The notes: a model not told the origin generated them from the letters alone. A stretch of 46,698 bases of DNA from Verrucomicrobiales bacterium (GCA_016793645.1 JAEUHD010000279.1:1-46698); one strand, 5' to 3'. Positions 7,971-17,836 are shown, numbered from the stretch's first letter. Made by a program: numbers and translations.

Positions 7971-10964
7971 ATGCTGCGCTCCGGGATTCTGGGAATCGTG
8001 TGCCTTTGGCTGGGGTTGGGGTCCGTTCATGCCCAGGTCGAAATCAGTGAGTTCGTGGCGCGCAACGTCACGACCCTGATCGACAACGACCGGGCCTACT
8101 CCGACTGGATAGAGCTGCACAACACCACCGATCAGGACGTCAACCTGGAAGGCTGGTATCTGACCGACACGGCGACCAACCTCACCCGCTGGCGGTTCCC
8201 CTCCGTGGTCATCACCAGCAACGACTTCCTGGTGGTCTATGCCTCGGGAAAAAACCGGACCGCCGTCATCCCCTACCTCCACACCAATTTCAAGCTGCCC
8301 GCCTCCGGGAGCTACCTCGCCCTGGTGAAACCGGACGGCCAAACGGTAGCCACGGAGTTTGCCCCCGCGTATCCGCCCCAAACCACTGATGTCTCCTGCG
8401 GACCGGACCCCACGCATCCCGGTCCCCCCTTCCTCTTCTTCGAACGTCCCACTCCCCGCCAACCCAACGCCCCGGGCTGGCCCGACCGCGCCGGCCCGGT
8501 GGCCCTGTCGCGCCCCGGGGGTCCCTTCCTCGAACCGTTCACCCTCGAGCTGTCCGCAGGCGGTTCCACGGTCGGAATCTGGTACACCGTTGACGGTTCC
8601 ATTCCGACCACCAACTCCATTGCCTACTCCGGCCCCCTGACCGTCGACCGCAGCCTCGCGGTTCGGGCGCGAGTGATTCGGGAGGGTCTCGTCCCCGGAC
8701 CGGTGACGGGCGCCTTCTACTCCCAGGTATCCGGCGCCCAGGCCGCATTCTCCTCCAACCTGCCACTCCTGCTCGTCGACACCCTGGGAAGAGCCATCTC
8801 GGAGGGCTCCCGGGCACCGTGCTACTTCACGGTCGTCGATCCGGGACAGGACCGCGCGTCGTGGACCCGTATTCCCAGCCTGCAAAGCCGGGGAAGCATC
8901 GAGATCCGGGGATCCAGCTCGACACAGTTTCCCAAGAAGTCCTACGGACTCGAGCTGGTGTCCGAGGACAACGCGGACCGGCACGTGTCGATCCTCGGGC
9001 TCCCGGAGGAATCCGACTGGGTCCTGTACGCCCCGTACACCGACAAGACGCTCATCCGCGACGTGCTCGCCTACCAGTTGAGCAACGAGATCGGACGATA
9101 CGCGCCGCGCACCCGCTTGGTCGAATTGTACGTCAACCGGACGGGGACCATCGACAGTTCCGACTATCAGGGGGTGTACGTGCTCGTCGAAAAGGTGAAG
9201 GGCGGGCGCGACCGGGTGGATATTCCCGAGGTCGAGTCCACGGACGTCCGTGAGCCCGAGGTGACGGGAGGCTACATCCTCAAGAAGGACCGGCTCGACG
9301 GCAACGACTCGTCCTTCACCACGTCACACGGACAGGAACTCGGGCTGGAGTGGCCGCATGCCCGCGAGTTGACGACCAACCAAACCCTCTGGATCCGGGG
9401 ATTCATCAACCGGTTTGAGTCCGCGCTCTATGGGGGGCGCTACCGGGATCCGGTCAACGGATACGCGGCCTTCATCGACCCCGACGCCTTCATCGACCAC
9501 CACTGGCTGGTCGAAGTCGCCAAGAATATCGACGGCTATCGTCTGAGCACCTTCATGCACAAGGACCGCGGAGGACGTCTGCGCATGGGTCCGATCTGGG
9601 ACTACAACCTCAGCTTCGGCAATGCGAACTACAACGACGGACAGAACACCTCCGGCTGGTACGCATCGCTGGTGGGCGGCACGGATTACCTCTGGTACGC
9701 CCGCCTGTTTCAGGATGTCGATTACTCCCAGCGTCACTTTGACCGGTGGCCCTCGCTCCGCACCAACGTGCTCACCACCGAGCACGTGCTTTCCCTCATC
9801 GATGGCTACACCAACCTCCTCGCCGAGGCGCAGGACCGGAATTTCAAGAAATGGAGGATCCTCGGACAGTATGTCTGGCCGAATGCCTTCATTGGATCGT
9901 CCTACCGGGACGAGATCGGCTTCCTCAAGGACTGGGTCACCGGACGTCTCGCCTGGATCGATTCAACGATGCTGCGCTGGCCCACCATCAACCAGCCCTC
10001 GGGCTACTATCCCGCGGGGGTGACGGTGGCCCTCAACGCCCCGACCGAAGTCGTCTACACGCTCGACGGCACCGATCCACGGTCTTCGGGTGGCACAATT
10101 TCGTTCCGCGCCAAACGGTACACCGGACCCATTGGCATTGGGGCCAACTCCAGACTCATCGCGCGGGCGCGCAGCGGGACCCGCTGGAGCCCCAAGGTGG
10201 AGGCCTCCTATGCCGTCACCATCCCGGACCTGCGCATCAGCGAAATCATGTACCATCCCCCGGGAGCGCCGCCCGGCAGCCCGTTCGACGACGAGGAATT
10301 TGAATTCCTGGAACTTCGCAATGTGGGATCCGAAACACTTCCCCTCGGCCGGGTGATCCTTTCCGGCGGCATCCATTTCGAGTTTCCCGCAAACGCCGGA
10401 GAACTCTGGCCTGGCGAGAACATCATTTTGACGCGGAATCCCGACGCCTTTGCCTCGCGCTATGGATCCATTGCCCGTGTCGTCGGTCCCTACACCGGCC
10501 ACCTCGGGAACTCAGGCGATCACCTGATCCTTACCGGACCGCTGGGGGAACCCATCCTCGACTTCAACTACGACGATTCCTGGCAGCCCGCCACCGATGG
10601 CCGCGGGTACTCCCTGACCATACGAAGGCCGAACGGTCCTCCCTCCGACTGGACACGGGCCAGCGCCTGGGTACGCAGCGTGATCGGGTCCGGGACCCCC
10701 GGTTGGAACGACGTGCCGGAGTCCGAACCCGGACACGTCTCCCTGCAATGGTCGGCGTCCGATGGAGCCGCCTTCGTGCACCTGCAATTCGAGATTCCCG
10801 CAGGGCAAACCTGCGCCATCCAGTCCGCCTCCAGCCTCACCGGATACTCGTGGCAAACCGTCACCAATCTCCCGCCCCCGGCGAGCGGTCCGCTGCAGGT
10901 GGACCTCCCCGTGGACAACGACAACAGCCGGATTTACCGCGTGATCGTCCCCCGCAGTTTGTAG
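7971..10964 (+). CDS. Secreted CotH kinase-family protein with lamin-tail domains
   Basis: About 997 residues. The ATG at 7971 gives a clean signal peptide (MLRSGILGIVCLWLGLGSVHA, then Q); an upstream ATG at 7935 adds 12 residues. Order of domains: a lamin-tail domain (VEISEFVARN, DWIELHN), a chitobiase C-terminal-like domain (WYTVDGSIPT), a CotH kinase-like core (FPKKSYGLEL, TLIRDVLAYQLS, GVYVLVEKVKGGRDRV, GGYILKKDR, GPIWDYNLSFGN), a second chitobiase-like domain (VYTLDGTDP), a second lamin-tail domain (LRISEIMYHP), and a C-terminal beta domain. CotH of Bacillus is an atypical protein kinase; in environmental bacteria these fusions are secreted and of unknown role. The stop codon lies inside a REP-like element. 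Confidence 0.88.
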   Translation: MLRSGILGIVCLWLGLGSVHAQVEISEFVARNVTTLIDNDRAYSDWIELHNTTDQDVNLEGWYLTDTATNLTRWRFPSVVITSNDFLVVYASGKNRTAVIPYLHTNFKLPASGSYLALVKPDGQTVATEFAPAYPPQTTDVSCGPDPTHPGPPFLFFERPTPRQPNAPGWPDRAGPVALSRPGGPFLEPFTLELSAGGSTVGIWYTVDGSIPTTNSIAYSGPLTVDRSLAVRARVIREGLVPGPVTGAFYSQVSGAQAAFSSNLPLLLVDTLGRAISEGSRAPCYFTVVDPGQDRASWTRIPSLQSRGSIEIRGSSSTQFPKKSYGLELVSEDNADRHVSILGLPEESDWVLYAPYTDKTLIRDVLAYQLSNEIGRYAPRTRLVELYVNRTGTIDSSDYQGVYVLVEKVKGGRDRVDIPEVESTDVREPEVTGGYILKKDRLDGNDSSFTTSHGQELGLEWPHARELTTNQTLWIRGFINRFESALYGGRYRDPVNGYAAFIDPDAFIDHHWLVEVAKNIDGYRLSTFMHKDRGGRLRMGPIWDYNLSFGNANYNDGQNTSGWYASLVGGTDYLWYARLFQDVDYSQRHFDRWPSLRTNVLTTEHVLSLIDGYTNLLAEAQDRNFKKWRILGQYVWPNAFIGSSYRDEIGFLKDWVTGRLAWIDSTMLRWPTINQPSGYYPAGVTVALNAPTEVVYTLDGTDPRSSGGTISFRAKRYTGPIGIGANSRLIARARSGTRWSPKVEASYAVTIPDLRISEIMYHPPGAPPGSPFDDEEFEFLELRNVGSETLPLGRVILSGGIHFEFPANAGELWPGENIILTRNPDAFASRYGSIARVVGPYTGHLGNSGDHLILTGPLGEPILDFNYDDSWQPATDGRGYSLTIRRPNGPPSDWTRASAWVRSVIGSGTPGWNDVPESEPGHVSLQWSASDGAAFVHLQFEIPAGQTCAIQSASSLTGYSWQTVTNLPPPASGPLQVDLPVDNDNSRIYRVIVPRSL

Positions 10965-11037
10965 TGCAGCCTTCAGGCTGTCCACACGCGACGTGCGTGT
11001 ACTCGCCGCGAGACAGGCTAAAGCCTGCACTACAAAC
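10957..11037. repeat. REP-like element, symmetric form
   Basis: Exact 13-bp terminal inverted repeats, GTTTGTAGTGCAG at 10957-10969 and its complement at 11025-11037, each continue into a small hairpin (CAGCC-TTCA-GGCTG and AGGC-TAAA-GCCT). The GC-rich centre is unlike that of the other copies. The CotH stop codon (10962-10964) is inside the left end. Confidence 0.85.
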
Positions 11038-11042
11038 GCCCT

Positions 11043-11131
11043 GGTCCAGCCTTCAGGCTGTCCGCGCGCGACACGTGTCGACCTGCCGCAAGACAGGCTG
11101 AAGCCTGCACTACAAGCTCCAGCCTTCAGGC
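11043..11131. repeat. REP-like element, symmetric form, second copy plus half copy
   Basis: The CAGCC-TTCA-GGCTG hairpin, a variable centre and AGGCTGAAGCCTGCACTACA repeat the 10957 unit without its first arm, followed by another half hairpin at 11118-11131. The pair lies between two convergent genes and could act as a bidirectional transcription stop, though there is no T-tract. Confidence 0.75.
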
Positions 11132-11141
11132 AGCCCCCCCA

Positions 11142-12380
11142 TCACCACTTCAGCGCCTGCAACCGGCGCGAAACCTCCTCGGCATTCGCACGGCTGTTGA
11201 ACGCACTCACGCGGAAATAGCCTTCCCCCTTGCTGCCAAATCCACTGCCCGGGGTGATGACCACATTGGCCTCGTTGAGGATCTTGTCGAACGCCGCCCA
11301 GCTCGTGTAGCCCGCCGGCGCCGCCACCCAGATGTAGGGCGCATTCACGCCGCCGAAGACCTTGAGCCCCGCGGCCCGAGCGCCCGCCACCAGCAGGGAC
11401 GCATTGCCGAGATAGTGCTCCACCAACTCCCGCACCTGCCGACGCCCGTCCGGAGTGTACAGCGCCGCGGCGCCGCGCTGGATGATGTACGAGACTCCGT
11501 TGAACTTGGTGGTCATCCGCCGAAGCCAGAGGGGATGGAGCGGACGCGACTCCCCGGATTCCGTCCGGGCCATCAGGGACTTCGGCACCACCGTGAACGC
11601 GCAACGCGTGCCGGTGAAACCGCCATCCTTGGAAAAGCTGCGGAACTCGATCGCGCATTCTCTCGCGCCCGGAATCTCATAGATGGAATGAGGAATTGCC
11701 GGATCCGTGATGTATGCCTCATAGGCGGCATCGAACAGCAGCACGGAACCGTGCCGGCGCGCATAGGCCACCCAGGCCTCCAACTGCGCCCGGGTCGCCG
11801 CGGCGCCTGTTGGATTGTTCGGCGAACACAGGTAGATGACGTCCACCGCCTCGGCGGGCGGTTCCGGAATGAATCCGTTCGCCTCGGTGCACGGAAGATA
11901 GTGGATGCCCGCATAGGCCCCTGAGGTGTCCGCCTCCCCGGTGTGGCCCACCATCACGTTGGTGTCCACGTACACCGGATACACCGGATCCGTGATCGCG
12001 ATCCGATTGCGGTGCCCCAGGATGTCCAGAATGGCGCCGCAGTCGCACTTCGACCCATCGCTCACGAAAATCTCGTCGTCCGCCACGTCGAGTCCGCGAT
12101 CCCGGTAATCCGATTTCCCGATCGCCGCTCGCAACCAGTCGTAGCCCTGCTCGGGACCGTATCCCCGGAAGGTCTCGCGTCGCCCCAAGTCGTCCACGGC
12201 CTGGTGGAGCGCCGCCGTCACCGCAGGCGGCAACGGTTCCGTGACATCGCCAATGCCACACCGGATCAGGCGGGACGCCGCCGCGGGATTCGCATCCCCG
12301 AACGCCTTCACCCTCCGGGCAATCTCCGGAAACAGATACCCCGCCTTAAGTTTGAGATAGTTCTCGTTAAGAAACGCCAT
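11142..12380 (-). CDS. dapL: LL-diaminopimelate aminotransferase
   Basis: PLP-dependent fold-type I aminotransferase of 412 residues, full length for the family. DapL converts tetrahydrodipicolinate to LL-diaminopimelate in one step, using glutamate, in lysine and peptidoglycan-precursor synthesis. The N-terminus [19 protein letters not shown], the [10 protein letters not shown] segment, the SDGSKCD motif, SPNNPTG (about 185-192) and [12 protein letters not shown] with the Schiff-base lysine at about residue 251 are all family hallmarks. DapL is the usual lysine route in Verrucomicrobia and Chlamydiae, which fits the lineage. It starts at an ATG with no obvious ribosome-binding site and converges on the CotH gene. 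Confidence 0.96.
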   Translation of the reverse strand: MAFLNENYLKLKAGYLFPEIARRVKAFGDANPAAASRLIRCGIGDVTEPLPPAVTAALHQAVDDLGRRETFRGYGPEQGYDWLRAAIGKSDYRDRGLDVADDEIFVSDGSKCDCGAILDILGHRNRIAITDPVYPVYVDTNVMVGHTGEADTSGAYAGIHYLPCTEANGFIPEPPAEAVDVIYLCSPNNPTGAAATRAQLEAWVAYARRHGSVLLFDAAYEAYITDPAIPHSIYEIPGARECAIEFRSFSKDGGFTGTRCAFTVVPKSLMARTESGESRPLHPLWLRRMTTKFNGVSYIIQRGAAALYTPDGRRQVRELVEHYLGNASLLVAGARAAGLKVFGGVNAPYIWVAAPAGYTSWAAFDKILNEANVVITPGSGFGSKGEGYFRVSAFNSRANAEEVSRRLQALKW

Positions 12381-12801
12381 AATCGCGAAGCCCGGAGATT
12401 ACGGCCCCCGCGCCCGGTCTCCAAGCGGAATGCCGGAACTCGGTGGCTGCGGGCTGCCGCCCGCGGGTAACCCCTCCTCCGCACCCACCGTTCGGAGGAC
12501 CCGCGCACGTGGAGTCGACCGGCGAAACACGCCAGTGCGCTGGTGCGCCCCCTATCCGCGGCCGTCCCGCCGCGGACCGACGTCACGAGCGCGCCACAGC
12601 GCGCTCCCACCCTCGTTCTCGAATCCCATTCCCGGGACTCCCCTTTCCCGGAAGCGGGCGATTCAGCGCGACCACGTCGCCTTCAACACGGTCTCAACCG
12701 CAGCATTCCAAGGGAGATCGCCGCTTTCCTCCTTCAAGATCGTGGGCTGGCATACGGGCTGCGCTCTGAGGTCCCGTCGATCAGTCGTCCCTCCCTCATC
12801 C
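12381..12801. other. Intergenic region, no gene recognised
   Basis: These 421 bp separate the divergent dapL and first ADOP permease. The permease frame is open back to 12430, but the translation is Arg/Pro-rich and unlike the family N-terminus. Both promoters should lie here; I could not pick convincing -35/-10 pairs. No repeat of the types seen elsewhere is present. Confidence 0.5.
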
Positions 12802-15261
12802 ATGAATTTTCTGCGCCCGCTGACCCGGAGTCCCGGTTTCGCCGCGGTGACCATTTTGACCCTGGCCCTCGGGATCGGGGCGAGCACCGCCATCTTCAGC
12901 GTCGTCCACGCCATCCTGATCCATCCGTTTCCCTACCCGGACTCCGACCGCATCCTGTTCGTGGCAGGCGCACTTCGTTCCGATCCGCAGGGCGGACAGG
13001 CCATCAACTTCGTCGATCTCGGCGATTGGCGCCGGCAGTCCGCGGAATTCGAATCACTGGGCGGAACGGAGGATGCCCAACTCGCCGTCACCGGCGTCGC
13101 CGAACCGGCACGGATCAAGGGGGCCTACGTAACCTCCGAGGTGCTCCCCCTGCTGGGCATCGCGCCTGCGATGGGACGGCTCCTGACGCCGTCCGACGAT
13201 CAACCCGGCGCCGCCCGCGTGTGCGTGATCGCAGATCGTGCCTGGGAACGATTCTTCCAACGGCGTCCGGACATCATCGGGCAGTCCATCCAACTCGACG
13301 GACAACCCTACCAGGTCGTCGGGGTCATGCCGCCCTCCTTCAAATACTGGGATGCCTGGGCCTATGTACCCCTGGCCCACGGAATGCCACCCGAATTCCG
13401 GAACCAACGGAGCGCGACGCTCGGCCTTTGGGGCATCGGACGTTTGAAGACGGGTTCCACCGTGGAACGGGCCCAGAAGGAACTGGAGGGTATCGCGCGC
13501 CGCTTGGAGGAAGCCTATCCGGTCGAGAACCGGGACCGGACCGTCCGGGTGCGTCCGCTGGCGGAGATCGTCGGAGGCCAAATCCGGCCCCAACTCCAAC
13601 TGCTGCTGGGCGCCGTGGCCTGCGTCCTCCTGATCGCCTGCGTCAACGTCGCCAATCTCCTCCTGGCGCGGGGAACGGCCCGGGAGCGGGAACTCTCCGT
13701 TCGTGCTGCCTTGGGTGCGGACCGCGGTCATCTCGTTCGACAACTGCTGGGCGAAGTCCTGCCCCTGGCCCTCGGCGCCGCCCTTGCGGGTACGGCATTC
13801 GCGTGGACGGGACTCCGCTTCCTGCTGGCATTGATTCCTTCCGAGATGATCCCGGCCGAAGCCAACATCCGGCTCAGCCTCCCCGTCCTGGTCTTCGCCG
13901 TGGGATTGGCCCTGGCGTCGGCGCTCCTCGCCGGACTCCTCCCCGCCTTTGAGTCGGCCCGGCTCGCCACCCGGGGCGGAATCCGCGAGGGGCGCTCCCA
14001 AACCGCCGGACGCCGGCAATCCCGGGCGCAATCGCTGCTGGTGATCGCTGAAGTGGCCCTGGCCCTGACGCTCCTCGTGGGCGCAGGAATGCTCATCCGA
14101 AGCCTCGTACGACTTGCCCGGACCGATCCGGGCTTCCGTGCATCGCATCTCGTGGTCGCAAACGTCCAACTTCCCGAATCCCGTTATCGCGGCTCCGTCG
14201 CGGGTTTGAACTTCTTTCGAAACCTGGAGGAGCGGGTGCGCCGGTTCCCGGGGGTTCGGGAGATGGGTGCGATGAACTCCACGCCCTTGTCCGGCGGCAA
14301 CGTGAGTCTCCCGCTGCTGATTGCCGGTCGCGACAACTCGAATCCGGAGAACCTGCATTCCCCCGTGTACAACGCCGTCACACCCGGCGCGATGGGAGCC
14401 ATGGGGGTCCGCCTGATTTCGGGCCGCACGTTCGAGCCCTCCGACCGGGAGGGAGCGGAACGGGTGGTGATCCTGAGCGAAAGTGCGGCCCGGAAAGCCT
14501 TCGGCAGCGAGGATCCCCTCGGGCGACAGGTGGCCTGCGGGGTTACGGACGCCATGGTCGGCGACCAACCGGCCGAGGGCATGATGGCGCGGATCCTGAA
14601 TCCGCCCTGGGCGCGGGTGGTCGGCGTTGTTGCGGACACACGCCACTACGGCCTCATGGGCGATCCCGTCCCCCAGGCGTACTTTCCCTACGAGCAAAGC
14701 TTCGACATCGCGCCGATTCGGAATGCGTTTGGAATCCTGGTGCGAACGGAAGGGGATCCCTCGGCGCTGGTGGCGACCCTGCGTCGCGAACTTCGCGAGA
14801 TCGATCCAGACCTGCCGCTGGATTCCGTCCGGACCATGGAATCGGTGGTCAGCGACTCGCTGCGCGGACAACGCTTCGTGGTGGTTCTCCTGGGTGTGTT
14901 CGCGGGCGTCGCGCTCGTCCTCGCCGCGGTGGGCATTTACAGCGTGGTGGCGTGGCTCGTCGCCCAGCGGACCCGCGAGATGGGAATCCGGCTGGCGCTG
15001 GGCGCCGGCCCCGGTTCGGTGGTTCAATTGATGGTGGGACGGGGCATCGTGCCGGTCGGGATCGGCCTTCTGGTGGGAAGCGCCCTCGCGGTGGCCCTGG
15101 GCCGGCTGCTGAACGGATCCTTTGTCGAAATGAAATCCGTGGACGTTCCCACCCATCTGGCCGTCAGCGGTATCATGGCCGTCGTCGCGCTCCTGGCCTG
15201 CTGGCTGCCCGCCCGCCGCGCGGCACGCATCGATCCGATCATCGCACTCCGGAACGAATAG
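12802..15261 (+). CDS. ADOP-family (MacB/FtsX-like) orphan ABC permease 1
   Basis: About 819 residues from the ATG at 12802, which gives the canonical start MNFLRPLTRSPGFAAVTILT followed by TM1. The layout is TM1, a MacB periplasmic domain (PLLGIAPAMGRLLTPSDDQPG, IIGQSIQLDGQPYQVVGVMP), three TM helices with an FtsX core (VACVLLIACVNVANLLLARG, RELSVRAALGADRGHLVRQLL), a linker, a second MacB-like domain, and a second FtsX core (REMGIRLALGAGPGSVVQLM). The end ARRAARIDPIIALRNE is typical. Length and internal duplication match the acidobacterial duplicated orphan permease (ADOP) family, whose ATPase is encoded elsewhere and whose substrate is generally unknown. A second ADOP gene follows after 57 bp. 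Confidence 0.9.
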   Translation: MNFLRPLTRSPGFAAVTILTLALGIGASTAIFSVVHAILIHPFPYPDSDRILFVAGALRSDPQGGQAINFVDLGDWRRQSAEFESLGGTEDAQLAVTGVAEPARIKGAYVTSEVLPLLGIAPAMGRLLTPSDDQPGAARVCVIADRAWERFFQRRPDIIGQSIQLDGQPYQVVGVMPPSFKYWDAWAYVPLAHGMPPEFRNQRSATLGLWGIGRLKTGSTVERAQKELEGIARRLEEAYPVENRDRTVRVRPLAEIVGGQIRPQLQLLLGAVACVLLIACVNVANLLLARGTARERELSVRAALGADRGHLVRQLLGEVLPLALGAALAGTAFAWTGLRFLLALIPSEMIPAEANIRLSLPVLVFAVGLALASALLAGLLPAFESARLATRGGIREGRSQTAGRRQSRAQSLLVIAEVALALTLLVGAGMLIRSLVRLARTDPGFRASHLVVANVQLPESRYRGSVAGLNFFRNLEERVRRFPGVREMGAMNSTPLSGGNVSLPLLIAGRDNSNPENLHSPVYNAVTPGAMGAMGVRLISGRTFEPSDREGAERVVILSESAARKAFGSEDPLGRQVACGVTDAMVGDQPAEGMMARILNPPWARVVGVVADTRHYGLMGDPVPQAYFPYEQSFDIAPIRNAFGILVRTEGDPSALVATLRRELREIDPDLPLDSVRTMESVVSDSLRGQRFVVVLLGVFAGVALVLAAVGIYSVVAWLVAQRTREMGIRLALGAGPGSVVQLMVGRGIVPVGIGLLVGSALAVALGRLLNGSFVEMKSVDVPTHLAVSGIMAVVALLACWLPARRAARIDPIIALRNE

Positions 15262-15318
15262 AGCCGGTCCCCTCGCGGGGAGTTTCCCCATCGTCCACCC
15301 CGAGCCACCCCTTTCCCC

Positions 15319-17748
15319 ATGTCGGACCTCAGAATCGCCCTTCGCCGCCTGGTTGGCAGCCCGACGTTCACCCTGGTCGCCATCCTGTCGATCGCGGCCG
15401 GCATTGGCGCAAATGCCGTCGTCTTCACCTGGATCCGGACCACGCTTCTTCACGCAATCCCGGGCGTGCCGCGTCCCGCCGAACTGGCCGTCGTCTGTCC
15501 CCGGCACATCTCCGGGGAATTGACGGACACGATGTCCCTTCCCGACCTCCACGCCCTCGCTGCGGAAACCAATCTCTTTGCCGGCGTCACCGGATCCCAG
15601 ATGGGCGTGACCACGCTCCGAATTGGGGAGACCACCGAATGGATCTGGGGGCAGATGACCCTCGCCAACTTCTTCGACGTCCTGGAGGTCCGGCCGTGGA
15701 TCGGACGCGGATTCGAAGCCGGTTCTGACCGGCCCGGAGCCGCCGGCAATGAAGCAGTCATCAGCCATGCGCTGTGGCAGCGCCGCTTTGGGGGCCGCCC
15801 GGACATCCTCGGAACCTCCGTGGAAATCAACCGCCGTCCGGTGACCATCGTGGGCGTCGCCCCTCCGGAGTTTCAGGGAACCATGGGAAGCCTTCGCTTT
15901 GACGTGTGGGTTCCGATCACCGTCCAGATCGAGCCCGAGGAACTTCGGCGGCGTGAAACGCGGACCGGCTGGCGGTGGATTCATACGGTGGCGCGACTCG
16001 CTCCCGGATCCGGATTCGGACGCACAGCAACGGCCACCGCCGCACTCGGAAACCGGCTGGCGCGGGAGCATCCGGCCGAGAGCAGGGACCTGACCTTCGA
16101 CCTCCTGCACGTTTGGGAATCACCCTGGGGCGGGCAGGCGCTCTTCCTGCCCCTGCTCCGGGCCCTGGCCGCGGTCGCCCTGCTGCTGCTGGTGCTGGTC
16201 ACGGCGAACGTCGCCAATCTCCTGCTGGCCCGCGCCCAGGGCCGCCGCACGGAGATGGCGCTTCGGCTGGCCCTCGGCGCCGCCCCCGGGCGGGTCCTCC
16301 GCCAACTCCTGGTGGAAAGCCTCGTCCTCGCCGCGGCCGGTGGGATTCCTGGAGTGCTCGCCGCTGCGTGGGGTTCCCATGCGCTGGGGTCCCTGCTTCC
16401 CCCCACCTACCTTCCGGTGGCCCTGGAGTTCCCGCTCGACTGGACCGTCGTCGCCGCTTCGGGACTTCTCACCGCGCTGGCCGGAATCGGATTCGGACTC
16501 GTCCCGGCCTGGCAGGCGGCACGCACGGACCTCAATGCCACCCTGAAATCGGGAAGCCGCGCCGCCGCGGGAGGTGAACGCGCGCCGCTGCGCTCGGCCT
16601 TCGTCATCGGACAACTGGCCCTCGCCCTCACCCTCCTCGTCGGCATGGGCCTGTGCATCCGAAGCCTGGCAGCCGCGCGGCATCTGGACGTGGGACTCCA
16701 GCCCCGGGACGTGTTCGTCGCCGGATTCCGCCTGAGCCCGGGGTGGGGCACCGATGCCGAAGCGCAGCAGTTCTATCGCCGGCTGAGATCCGCCGCGGAA
16801 GCAATCCCCGGCGTGGACGCGGTCGCCGTGGCGGACTGGCTTCCCCTCGGATTTGAAGGAGGATCCAGCATCGGCGTCAAAGTGCAGGGATACGAACCCC
16901 GACCCGGCGAGACGATGAGCGCCGGTGTGGCGACGGTGTCCCCAGGGTATTGGGACGCACTGCGGATCCCTTTTCTGTCCGGGCGTGGATTCCGGGACTC
17001 CGACGACGCCTCCGCTCCACCCGTCGTGGTGATCAACGAGGAGCTGGCGCGCCGATGGTTTCCGGGACGGGAGCCCATCGGCCTCAAACTCCAGATCTCC
17101 GGACGCGAGACAACGGTGATCGGTGTGGTGAAGACCGGGCGGTACCGGGCGTTGGGCGAACCTCCACAACCGTTTCTCTACCGTTGCCAGGAACAAATGC
17201 GGGACCGCGACTTGACGCTCGTCGTGCGCCATCATGGATCCACCGAAGTGCTGAGGACGGCGCTGGAACAGGCATCCACGCACCTGGATCCCACCGTCCG
17301 TCCGTTCGCGACGATGCCGTACGAGACCTTCCTGGAGGCGGCCTTCATGGTCCCCCGTTCCGCTGCCGTGCTGTTTTCCCTGTTGGGAGCGCTGGCGCTG
17401 ATCCTCGCGTCCTTGGGGGTTTACGGGGTGATGAGCCAGAACGTCAGCGCACGCACCCGTGAAATCGGGGTTCGCATGGCGCTCGGCGCCGCGCCGCAGG
17501 ACGTTCTCCGCCTGATGTTCTCCCACGGGCTGAAGCTCGCCGCGGGCGGGCTGCTCTTCGGAGGAGCCATGGCGTTTGGTGCCAGCCGGGTCCTTGAATC
17601 GTTGCTCATCGGAGTCCGTGCGGGGGACGTCGCCACGTGGATTCTCTGTCCGCTCCTGCTCCTGACCGCCGCATTGTCCGCATGTTTGATCCCCGCCCTC
17701 CGCGCCGCCCGGGTCCAACCCATGGCCGCCCTTCGCGGCGAAGGATAA
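15319..17748 (+). CDS. ADOP-family (MacB/FtsX-like) orphan ABC permease 2
   Basis: About 809 residues starting MSDLRIALRRLVGSPTFTLV. It has the same duplicated layout as its neighbour: TM1, MacB domain, FtsX core with VTANVANLLLARAQGRRTEM, a linker, second MacB domain (YWDALRIPFLSGRGFRDSDD, VVVINEELARRWFPG), second FtsX core (REIGVRMALGAAPQDVLRLM) and the end RAARVQPMAALRGEG. It probably shares a transcript with the upstream permease, since the 57-bp gap has only a short CCCC-TCGC-GGGG hairpin and no T-tract. The two are clearly paralogous but well diverged in the periplasmic domains, so they are not a recent duplication. The cargo cannot be inferred. Confidence 0.9.
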   Translation: MSDLRIALRRLVGSPTFTLVAILSIAAGIGANAVVFTWIRTTLLHAIPGVPRPAELAVVCPRHISGELTDTMSLPDLHALAAETNLFAGVTGSQMGVTTLRIGETTEWIWGQMTLANFFDVLEVRPWIGRGFEAGSDRPGAAGNEAVISHALWQRRFGGRPDILGTSVEINRRPVTIVGVAPPEFQGTMGSLRFDVWVPITVQIEPEELRRRETRTGWRWIHTVARLAPGSGFGRTATATAALGNRLAREHPAESRDLTFDLLHVWESPWGGQALFLPLLRALAAVALLLLVLVTANVANLLLARAQGRRTEMALRLALGAAPGRVLRQLLVESLVLAAAGGIPGVLAAAWGSHALGSLLPPTYLPVALEFPLDWTVVAASGLLTALAGIGFGLVPAWQAARTDLNATLKSGSRAAAGGERAPLRSAFVIGQLALALTLLVGMGLCIRSLAAARHLDVGLQPRDVFVAGFRLSPGWGTDAEAQQFYRRLRSAAEAIPGVDAVAVADWLPLGFEGGSSIGVKVQGYEPRPGETMSAGVATVSPGYWDALRIPFLSGRGFRDSDDASAPPVVVINEELARRWFPGREPIGLKLQISGRETTVIGVVKTGRYRALGEPPQPFLYRCQEQMRDRDLTLVVRHHGSTEVLRTALEQASTHLDPTVRPFATMPYETFLEAAFMVPRSAAVLFSLLGALALILASLGVYGVMSQNVSARTREIGVRMALGAAPQDVLRLMFSHGLKLAAGGLLFGGAMAFGASRVLESLLIGVRAGDVATWILCPLLLLTAALSACLIPALRAARVQPMAALRGEG

Positions 17749-17757
17749 GTCGTCCCT

Positions 17758-17832
17758 CGCGACATCCCTCGGGACCAATGTCGCGCTCGCGGTCCAACCG
17801 GGATAGTCTTCCGTGTCTTCCGTCCCGGTTGG
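17758..17832 (+). promoter_or_regulatory. Two consecutive hairpins in the leader of the MOSC gene
   Basis: Stem 1 pairs CGCGACA (17758-17764) with TGTCGCG (17779-17785). Stem 2 pairs CCAACCGGGA (17794-17803) exactly with TCCCGGTTGG (17823-17832), with a 19-nt loop holding two CTTCCG repeats, and ends 4 nt before the ATG at 17837. No T-tract follows, so a plain terminator is unlikely; control of translation is possible. Confidence 0.45.
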
Positions 17833-17836
17833 GTCC

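Noticed and set aside
13054..16110. A 1018-codon open frame antisense to the two ADOP permeases
   Set aside because: It is a GC-rich shadow: the translation is Gly/Arg/His-rich without domains, while the forward frames encode complete, recognisable permeases.
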